Below are positions 41,516 through 49,021 of a stretch of 55,000 bases of DNA, piece after piece; the stretch's first letter is position 1; the number at the start of each line of letters is the position of its first letter. This DNA is from Prorocentrum cordatum (lineage: Eukaryota; Sar; Dinophyceae; Prorocentrales; Prorocentraceae). Position numbers and translations under genes: made by a program. The notes under the pieces were generated by a model. The model saw only the letters and a list, made by a program, of their open reading frames with translations, searched no databases and was not told the DNA's origin. The stretch lies in assembly GCA_963575745.1 (NCBI GenBank), contig CAUYUJ010017904.1, positions 286,508-341,507 of the forward strand. The letters are read 5' to 3'.

Positions 41516-42113
41516 ACCGCTGGATTAAAAAGTTGGGGCGGCGGGGTTCGAGAGAGAGAGAGAGAGAGACGCTGTTGGCCACCCGTTAGGCCATGGGGCC
41601 CAGGACAATGTTGGACTTGATGCCGAATTGGGAGTTTCAGACGCATACCTCATCCCCTTTAATATTATACACGCCAAGTGGGGCCGCCGTCTGAAAATGG
41701 CATTCCGCCTAGGACTTTTTCAAACAAATTTTCAGATCGCCTTCCAGGGCGATCTGAAATTCTCCCATGCCGTCAGAAAGTGGCGATTTCGCCGAGGACT
41801 TCCTCACAACAAGTTTCAGATCGATGTTCATGCCGCTTGAGAGTGGTCGTTTCGCTTAATACGTCCTCAAACAGCACTTGCAGGTTGCCTTCCATGCCGC
41901 CAAAGACAAAGATTTCGTGCGCGATGATTTCCACCACTATGTGCTGCAGAGCTCCACGCCCTGCAAAGCCGTTCCGTCATTCGGTCCACGGGCCTGCCTT
42001 GGAGTCATTTCGGGGTTGATCGATGGCGGAGGCTCGAGGGCCAGTCGACCGACGAAACCCGCGGGGATCGCTCTCTCGCATAGTGCCGGTCACAACTTTT
42101 TAATCCAGAGGGT
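41516..42113. mobile_element. A unit 5
   Basis: It has the full inverted ends. The right flank GGTAGGAATGCACC returns directly to C satellite sequence. Confidence 0.85.
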
Positions 42114-43010
42114 GGTAGGAATGCACCGCTTCAGGTTGAGGCCCACCCAGAGTACAGGTGAAGCATTTGGTTTGTTACAGCGGGCTTTCGGGGGACGGAC
42201 CCGTCCGTAGGGCCACCTGCGTGGTGCTTGCCTCGCACGGGGAACGCATTTGGTGGGAACGCATCTCTTGATGCGGGGGCCAAGGATGCAAGAAAGACAT
42301 CTTGTTCTTCATCCGCAGGTGTGTTTTGGGAGCCGCCCGCCCGCAGGTCACCCGCGCGGTGCCCGTTCACACGGGAAGCGTGCTGCATGGGGGTGCATCC
42401 CCTCGTGTTGAGGCCCAGAGTGCAAGCGACACGTTTCTGGTGATTTTCGATCCGCTTTCGGGGGGCCCCCTCCCCCGTGTGTCACCTGCGCGGCGCCTGT
42501 TTCAGGCAGGATACGTACTGGGTTGGCTGGCATCTCTTCACGTTGAGGCCTCACATGCAAGTGAGACGGTTGGCTTTTCTTGCCCAGTTTTCGGATGGCC
42601 CATTCGCCAGTGGGCCACCTGCATGGTGCCTGCTTCATACGGGACGCGTGCCGGGTGGGCACGAATTACCTTACAACCGCTGGTGTTGTTCTGAAGTAGG
42701 TCTCGGATGACCCACCCTTCCATGGGTCCCCTTCGTGATGGTGCCTGTCGCATACGGGATACGTATTGAGGGGGAGTGTACCACCTCGTTTTGAGGCCCA
42801 GCGTGCAAGTGAAACAATTGGTTTTTACGTATCATTTTTCGGGTGGCTCGCCCGCCCGTGGATCACCTGCGTGGTGACAGCTCGATTCGGGAAGCGTGCT
42901 GAGCGGGAGCGGGTGTCTTTTAGTGCGGAGGCCAAGGGTGCAAGTGAAGCAACGGTCGGGGGGGCGCGCCCTGGTCTCTATCAGAGGGTCGGGGCTCCAG
43001 ACGCAAAAGC
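42114..43010. repeat. C satellite, right part
   Basis: About six units have the CACCTGCGTGGTG.CTGC anchor (near 42220, 42350, 42485, 42617, 42730 and 42866). It is the continuation of the array cut at 33220. Confidence 0.75.
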
Positions 43011-43339
43011 GAGTCATGGCGGAACGCTGCTAGACAGGTGTCGTGCAGTTCCTTCGACTTTGACAGCGGGGTTTGGAAAAAAGAGGGGGTTCGTTCCTTG
43101 TTTACCTTTCCTTTTTTTCAGCAGTCGCACTGCACCTCATCGCCCAGTCTTCCGTTGCCCGCTCTGTCAGTGCCCGTGCCTGTGCTACTCTCACCCGATC
43201 GCTTGTTCTTGTACTAGCTAAGGCTGGCCTTTTGAGTTTCTTGCTTGTTGTATTGCCCACCGAATCGTGGGCCAGCAGGCAGCAGAGCTTGTGGTCCACT
43301 GGGGGGGCACAGGACATCGCAATCAGGAAGCCCAGATTG
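43011..43339. other. No gene recognised
   Basis: Unique-looking, T-rich sequence with no biased frame. Confidence 0.45.
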
Positions 43340-43460
43340 GTTTTCAGATCTACCCTTCCCTCGTTGCCGCGGCTGGATTCGGATCGGAATCCTGGCCAGA
43401 ACGTGCCCCTGGAGAGGTCCGGGCAGTACGTAGAGGTATTGGTATTTGTTGGCCCCACCA
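43340..43460. mobile_element. M14 element, copy c (diverged)
   Basis: ATCCTGGCCAGAACGTGCCC and GTAGAGGTATTGGTA match M14. The left inverted end is not clear. Confidence 0.5.
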
Positions 43461-43547
43461 GAAAGGGGGATTGAGGGCAATGGGTCCTAGAGTTTTTCTT
43501 ACATTGGGATTTGCCTTGAGGTTTCTTATTTGTTGGTGCAGAAAGCA

Positions 43548-44025
43548 GTGGGTGCCAGACGCGGCCGTAGCCGGGTTCCCCATGGTTCCCCTGGGTTCCT
43601 TGGTTTCGCTTTCTCTTGCCAAGGGGGTTCTTGGGGTTCCTCAGTTTTGTGTCCTTACAATGGCGTTTCCCAGGTTCTTTGATCTGTTATTCCTTAGTTC
43701 CTTGGTCTTGCTTCCTTGCTGCTTTCCTCGGGTTCATTGGTCTTTGTTCCTTGTGTTCGGTTCCTTGGTTCCTTGGTTCCTTGATCTTAGTTCCTTGGTT
43801 CCTTGGTCTTGGTTCCTTGCTCCCTCGCCACACAATGCCAAGCAAAACAATGCCAAATAATGCCACGCAATGCAAAGTTTTGCCAATCGATGCCAAGCAA
43901 TGCCACGCACTTTCAAGCCAAGCCATACTCCAAGCAAGGCCAAGCAAGGCCCCCGCGCAAGTAGGCACTTTACCCTGATGGGGTCGCGCTGGGTCCATCT
44001 TGTTGTTAGCCGTTCTCGGGTTCCC
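43548..44025. repeat. Left inverted arm (GGTTCCTTGG and GCCAAGCAAT minisatellites)
   Basis: GGTTCCTTGGTTCC-type units (43570-43825) are followed by AATGCCAAGCAATGCC-type units (43830-43955), then a unique edge. Confidence 0.85.
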
Positions 44026-44065
44026 ATAGCCTCCCGGGGCCCCCGGGCCGCCAGAACGCCCAGGA

Positions 44066-45650
44066 TGAAGAGCCTGGTTTTTGGGGGGACAAGGCCCAGG
44101 ATCCAGGCACCGTCTCCCTCGGGGCCCCTCCCCATCGTGCCTCTGGAGGACAGGGCGCTCTGGCGCCAGGAGCTGCTCCGCGCGCTGCTCAGCACCGCCC
44201 GCAAGGGTGGCAGCGAGGGCCGACCGGCCAAGCGCCGGAGGGCGCCGCTGCCGCGGGGCTCGGTGGTGCTCACCATGCCCGACGGCGCGGGGGACGTGCC
44301 GGACAGGGTGGCGGGCGGCGCTGCCGGCGTGCCAGGCGCCACGTGCTGCTGGCTGCCGGGGAGCGGCGGCGGCCCCCGCGGCGCCGTGCTCGACGATCCC
44401 GCGGGCTCGCCGGAGCAGAGGGGCGCCGCCCCGCAGGCGCTCTGGGAGGAGCTCTGGGAGGACTCCGAGCCCGAGGACCGCGAGGAGGTTCAAAGATGAT
44501 CCATGGCGCTCGGCCACGCGCAAAAGGGGGCACGTACGGGGAGGAGGGGAAGGCTCCTCAGAAAGAGGCTGCTTCTTAGCAGGCGCGGGTCATGTCTTCA
44601 GATGTAAGGCCCCCGCCTCCTAAGACGCAGCTTCTTTCTAAGAAGCAGCCTCTTTCTAAGAAGCCTTCCCCCCTCCCCCTTACCCTCCCCGGCGCGCCGC
44701 CAAGGCACGCGCGCCGTCTTTCAGACCTTGCGTGTAGCTTGTTTGGCTGCTGTGCAAAACTTGACGCGTCTTCATCAGCAACACGCTGATAGGGGTCGGC
44801 GCGGACGGGGGAGGAGGAGGAGGAGGAGGAGGAGGAGGAGGAGGAGGAGGAGGAGGAGGAGGAGGAGGAGAGGAGGAAGAGGAGGAGGAGGAGGAGGGGG
44901 AGGAGGAGGGGGGAGGAGGAGGAGGAGGAGGAGGAGGAGGAGGAGGAGGAGGAGCAGGAGGAGCAGGATCGAGGAGCAGGAGGAGCAGGAGGAGCAGGAG
45001 GAGGAGGAGGAGGAGGAGGAGGAGGACGAGGACGAGGAGGAGGAGGAGGAGGAGGAGGAGGAGGAGGAGGAGGAGGAGGAAGGCGTCGTCCGATCGGCGC
45101 GGCATCGATCATTATGCTGCTGGCTCTCCCAGAAGGAGGAGAAGCCGCCCGAGGGCGATCCCCTCGAGGAGCTCGATGTCGCCAGCGCCGACGCCGAGCC
45201 CGGGCCCGCGACCTCGGGGGCGCTCGAGGACTCGCGCTCCGCCAGGTTCGACGGCCCAGACGACGGGCTCTGGCTGCACAGCTCCTCTTGGCGGCGCGCA
45301 CAGGGGGGGCAGGGGGAGGGGGGGGGAAGGGGCATCTTAGAAGCACCCCTGCTTCGTAGCAGACGCGGGCCTTGTCTGTGGATGTAGAGCCGGCGCCTTC
45401 TAAGAAGCAGCCTCTTTCGAAGAAGCCTTCCCCTCTCCCCCTACCCCGTTGGGCGCGCCGCCAACCGTCCCTCGACGTGGAGAACTTCCAGGTGCAGGCA
45501 GAGCCCAACGCCCAGGACGGCCGCAAGCCGGAGTGGGCGACGCGGGCAGCCGAGATATTGAATGGCCCCTCGGGCAGGACGCCGCCGGCCCCGGCCTCTG
45601 TGGCTGCCTCCCAGGCAGCGCCTCCGTGGCCGAGCGCCAGGCCAAACTGA
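44066..45650 (+). CDS. Three-exon gene, unknown protein
   Basis: Exon 1 (44066-44487) opens at ATG with MKSLVFGGTRPR and runs through ALWRQELLRALLSTARKGGS, RGSVVLTMPDGAGDVPDRVA and ALWEELWEDSEPEDREE with over 85% GC-ending codons. GT at 44488 and CAG at 45130-45132 give a phase-0 join to exon 2 (45133 to about 45297): KEEKPPEGDPLEELDVASAD, then ARFDGPDDGLWLHSSSWRR. Exon 3 (start uncertain, 45426-45498) reads VENFQVQAEPNAQDGRKPEW, ATRAAEILNGPSGR and ends at TGA 45648-45650. Both introns contain an M3 fold-back element. The protein is Arg/Pro/Glu-rich, with no membrane segment and no recognised domain. It may start upstream of 44066. Confidence 0.6.
44502..44703. mobile_element. M3 fold-back MITE, copy b, in intron 1 of the unknown gene
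   Basis: CAGAAAGAGGCTGCTTCTTA on the left pairs with CTAAGAAGCAGCCTCTTTCT on the right. GGCGCGCCGCCAAG is its right edge. Confidence 0.85.
44805..45082. repeat. GGA microsatellite inside intron 1
   Basis: About 280 bp of GGA repeats with GCAGGA and GACGAG interruptions. The overlapping poly-Glu and poly-Ser frames are not exons. Confidence 0.95.
45288..45464. mobile_element. M3 fold-back MITE, copy c, in intron 2 of the unknown gene
   Basis: The outer ends TTGGCGGCGCGC and GCGCGCCGCCAA are perfect 12-bp inverted repeats. CATCTTAGAAGC and GCTTCGTAGCAG are mirrored by CTTCTAAGAAGCAGCCTCTT inside. Confidence 0.85.
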
Positions 45651-45878
45651 TCGCTTCCAGACAGCACCCCACTGAGAACAAAAGGACCCCTAGCCATAAT
45701 AACACGATGAAGACGTGGCCTCACGGAGGTCCCTGCCTTCACATTAGGTGTAATAAATCTGGGCGGTTTGGTTCGACACGCTCGCAGAAAAGACCCCCTT
45801 TATCCCTAATGTTTGGGGCCCTCCTGACTCAGGTCCCCTCCCAAATGATTAGGGGTCCTTTTTCGGTTGCTCATCTTC

Positions 45879-46023
45879 GAGCGCGTACCACTACGCGCAA
45901 AGTGTTTACTCGCAACCGTCCGAGCACAGATGTTCGCGTGGATGTGATGGGTCGTACATCCTCCTCGGCGGAGCCAGGCCATTTGCGAGTAGTTACTTTC
46001 CGAGTAGTGGGAGGCGCTCGTCT
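45879..46023. mobile_element. M11 MITE-like element, copy c
   Basis: GCGCGTACCACTACGCGCAA, AGTGTTTACTCGCAA on the left mirrors TTGCGAGTAGTTACTT, CGAGTAGTGGGAGGCGC on the right. Confidence 0.85.
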
Positions 46024-46164
46024 AAGGTAGGCTTTGTGACCCTTATATAAGACGTACCTTGGAGAGGGGTCCCCGGGCCACACCTCGGCGCGCCCAAGGG
46101 GGAAGGTGCTGGTACATGCTGCGTGTTGGGATTGTGCCCCTGCGACGGGGACTCTGGGTCCCTC

Positions 46165-46750
46165 CCCACTTTAGATGAATCCAGCGCGACCCCAATCGGG
46201 GAGAAGCTTCCTATTGCATGGGCGCGATGGGCGGCATTGCTACGTTTTGCTTGACTGCTACGCACCGCTTGGCGTCGCTCGGCCCTGCTTGGCATTTCTT
46301 GGCGTGGCGTGGCGTGGCTCGGCATTTTGCTTGGCGTTGGCTGGCCCTGCGTGGCGTGGATTGGCACTTCTTTGCCGTGCGCGGAGGGGCACCGAGGAGC
46401 CAAGACCAGGGAACCACGGAGCCAAGCACGCGGAGACAAGGGATGAAGCTACCAGTGCCACGGAGCCAAGGAAAACAAGGGACCAAGGGACCAGGGGACC
46501 AAGGCCAAGCAACCAAGATCAAGGAACCAGGGAACTCCGACTCAGAGACCAAGGAACCAATGAACCAAGACCAAGGACAAGAGGACGCAAGACCAAGGAA
46601 CCGGGGGAACCAATGAACCACGACCAAGGACCCCAGGCAAGGCCTTCTAAATAATAAGACCGAGGAACCCGGATGATCCCCCGTGTACAGAAGCAAGACC
46701 GAGGAACCCTGGGGGATCCCGGCGCTATCGCGTCGGGCACGCACCGGTCT
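46165..46750. repeat. Right inverted arm (GCTTGGC and CCAAGGAACC minisatellites)
   Basis: The inverse of 43548-44025: the CCAGCGCGACCCCAATCGGG inner edge, GCTTGGCATTTCTTGGCGTG units, then GACCAAGGAACCAAGG units. Confidence 0.85.
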
Positions 46751-46753
46751 TGT

Positions 46754-46756
<3 letters not shown>

Positions 46757-46784
<28 letters not shown>

Positions 46785-46813
46785 TGATATATATATATAT
46801 ATATATATATATT
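46757..46813. repeat. (TA)n microsatellite
   Basis: Two TA runs are separated by TATTGATATA. Confidence 0.95.
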
Positions 46814-46839
46814 GATGCGAAGCGTAATTGGGGAACACA

Positions 46840-47345
46840 TTGAAATCATGGTTTGTGTGTTCCCCGAGCCCTTCTGAGCTAGCTGGATCCTCTTTGGCGT
46901 CTTCAGGGCTCACTGAGGCCATCTTGGCAGCCCCATGGGCCACGTTGGAGGCGTCATGGGACCTCGTGTCAACATTTTGGGCCTCTTGGGGCATCTTGGA
47001 GGCCTGGTGGGGCTCCAGGGCTGTCTTGGGGGCACCCAGGGAACTCCTGGGAGCCTCTTGGGGCATCGTTGCCGTCTCTTGGGCTCTCTTGGAGCAGTAC
47101 TGATACCCTGTTTCGGTCTGTCTAGGCCATCTTGGGGTTCTCTTCGGTTCTCTTGGGCCCCTCCTGGAATTCTCTCCTGGATCTACCTTAGACCGAACAG
47201 CTAGGGAGGCAGAACTCACAGGATGCCAGTTGTTTTTGAAAGCTGCTGTTGGCCGTCTGGGGTTTCTCTGGGATCCTTTCTTGCGGCCTTTCTTGACTGC
47301 CTGGGCCTCCGAGGGCTTCTTGGGCCTCTGAGGCAGTCTTGGCGG
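46840..47345. repeat. Degenerate TGGGGCATCTTGGAGGCC repeats
   Basis: TCTTGGGGC..CTTGGAGGCCT-like motifs recur throughout. Both strands have open frames (91 and 207 residues) whose composition follows the repeat. Similar sequence lies at 9775-9910 and 30190-30480. Confidence 0.6.
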
Positions 47346-47399
47346 CATGTTTGGGCCTTCTGAGGCACGTCATGGCCCCCCCCGTTCTACTCTTGGATC

Positions 47400-47632
47400 T
47401 TCCCCACCCCACCCGCCAGGGCGCATGGCAGCATCTGGAGGGCATTGAAGTGGCCAGGGCAAGCAACACCCACGGTAATGAGGAAGAGCACGGCACGGCA
47501 ACCTTGGCACGCAGAGTCACACATGTCATGAACCACATGTCGCGGCGTGTCGAAGACGCCGCTGGCGAGTCACCGCCACCCCCTGCCATGTTGTCTGGGA
47601 ACGCCCGATGGCCCAACGATGGTTTGGAGTAA
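47400..47632 (+). CDS. Putative terminal exon, unknown protein
   Basis: The plus frame reads RQGAWQHLEGIEVARASNTH, EEEHGTATLARRVTHVMNHM and SRRVEDAAGESPPPPAMLSG, then TAA at 47630-47632. Composition is protein-like but third-position bias is weaker than in the secure genes. Upstream sequence is degenerate repeat, so other exons are not seen. Confidence 0.35.
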
Positions 47633-47960
47633 TTCGCGGACGCATCTTGTGGGCCTCCTGGGTGGCCGCTGGGGCCTGGGTGGCTGTCGTGGCGACCTTC
47701 CAGGGCTCTCTTGGGCCGTCCCTGAGGGATGTTCGGGTACTGCCATGAAACAAAAGGCCAGTCGACGAGCAGATGACTGGGGGATCGGCGGCAGTCGCCG
47801 AAGAGCTTGTGGAGGGGCGCTGAGCAGCCAGTGCGATGGTTGGTGGGAGACTTCGTCGACAGCTCGGAAAGCCAACGTCCGGCTGCGGCGAATCACAGGA
47901 GGCGGCGGAGCCATACGGTCACCCTCGTTGGCCTCCCTTGGAGGTCCAGGTTCGTGGGAA

Positions 47961-48171
47961 GACGGTCAGTCATTTCTGATCAGCGTGTCATGCCGCCTGC
48001 TCTGGCCCACCACGCTTCGTCGCGGCTTGATACCCACGTCCCCAAAGAATCCAAGTTCCGAGCTGTTCCTGGCTTCCCGTCCGGAGAAGCAGAGCGACAC
48101 ACTATCAGCTTGCAGTGCATAGCGTGTCGCAGCCGCCGCCGCGACACGCCATGCAGAAGATCCTGACCGTA
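47961..48171. mobile_element. M6 MITE, copy c
   Basis: GACGGTCAGTCATTTCTGAT, CAGCGTGTCATGCCGCC on the left mirrors GCCGCCGCGACACGCC, GAAGATCCTGACCGT on the right, about 36 bp each. It is the best-preserved copy. Confidence 0.85.
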
Positions 48172-49000
48172 TCTGTCGGGCTCCTGTGGGGTCACCTGTG
48201 GGGTTGTCTGGGAGACTCCTGGAGGCCCGTGGGGACTTTCTCGGAGCCCTGTTGGAGCCCTCTTCGCTGGGGCTTGTTGGGGGCCGTCTGAAAGACTTCT
48301 AAGGCCCATCTTAAGGAGCAAAAGTACAAGAACGCCAGAGTCGTCGGACAGCAATTCGTTGTTCTATGGTTTTTGCCTCGCTGGAGCTCCCGTCAGTGGT
48401 TCACGGAGCCACGATCGAGCGCTCCTGGGGCCAGGTGTGACCGTCGCGGAGGGCAACTCGGGGCAGGTTTGGCAGTTCTGGAGTGCGCCGATCCGTTCCA
48501 CTTTGCGATCAGCCGAAGCCCCGGGAGCGAGAATCCATCTCACCAGGGACAGTGTTTTTGGTATATACCTCTGGGCGTTTCCTCCTCCTAGAACCCATCT
48601 TCTCGTACGCCTCAGTCTCCTCTTCTGCTTCTCTTTCCACCTCCTCTGCCCTCTCCTCCTTTACCTCTTCCTCTCACGTCTTTCTCTCAACCGCTCCTGT
48701 CTCGTGTCCCTGGGAACCTGAACACCTGAACCCATACATGCTTTTTACCAGGTGGTGTGTACCTGGGAATAACCTGGGAATACGGATCGTGGCCCTTGGA
48801 GCGAGGACCCCTGGTGTATTACGACTGTTCGTGGTCCTGAGAGCGACGATCTTATGATATCTTTTGTATGTTGCAATGTGGCCCATGGCGATAGGAGCGA
48901 GCGCTGGTATTATTTTAGGACGGTCTTGGCCCTTGGAGCGACGGTCCATTGTGTGTGGAGGGGGTATGTTGGGTCGTGTTATCCCTGGCCTGGCGGTGCA
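48172..49000. other. No secure gene; short repeats
   Basis: A C/T-rich block lies at 48580-48700. Three or four degenerate units with CCCTTGGAGCGA.GG and TGGTATTA lie at 48760-48960. A frame at about 48410-48560 (VTVAEGNSGQVWQFW or a shifted alternative) could be an exon but cannot be resolved. Confidence 0.4.
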
Positions 49001-49021
49001 CAGCCTGATTGCCCCACGGAG

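Larger units (their letters stand above)
43548..46750. mobile_element. Candidate 3.2-kb element with long inverted minisatellite arms carrying a gene
   Basis: The left arm runs GGTGCCAGACGCGGCCGTAG, a GGTTCCTTGG minisatellite, a GCCAAGCAATG minisatellite, then GATGGGGTCGCGCTGGGTCC. The right arm is the same order inverted: ATGAATCCAGCGCGACCCCA, a GCTTGGC minisatellite, a CCAAGGAACC minisatellite, then a GGGATCCCGGCGCTATCGCG, TCGGGCACGCACC outer edge. The arms enclose a three-exon gene. Target duplications were not identified. Confidence 0.6.

Noticed and set aside
33221-42113. CRISPR-like array
   Set aside because: Repeat units are hundreds of bases long with no spacers, in a eukaryotic context.
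44728-45387. 219-residue ORF joining the GGA repeat to exon 2 of the unknown gene
   Set aside because: The poly-Gly/Arg/Glu part is a microsatellite, and a clear CAG acceptor at 45130-45132 in phase with exon 1 marks the true exon start.
46725-47348. 207-residue minus-strand ORF rich in PQEAP and EDAKE-like words
   Set aside because: Composition follows a degenerate TGGGGCATCTTGG repeat; the opposite strand is open as well and similar sequence occurs at other loci.
48410-48560. Possible exon with VTVAEGNSGQVWQFW
   Set aside because: Two frames are equally open with similar bias and no convincing splice site decides between them.
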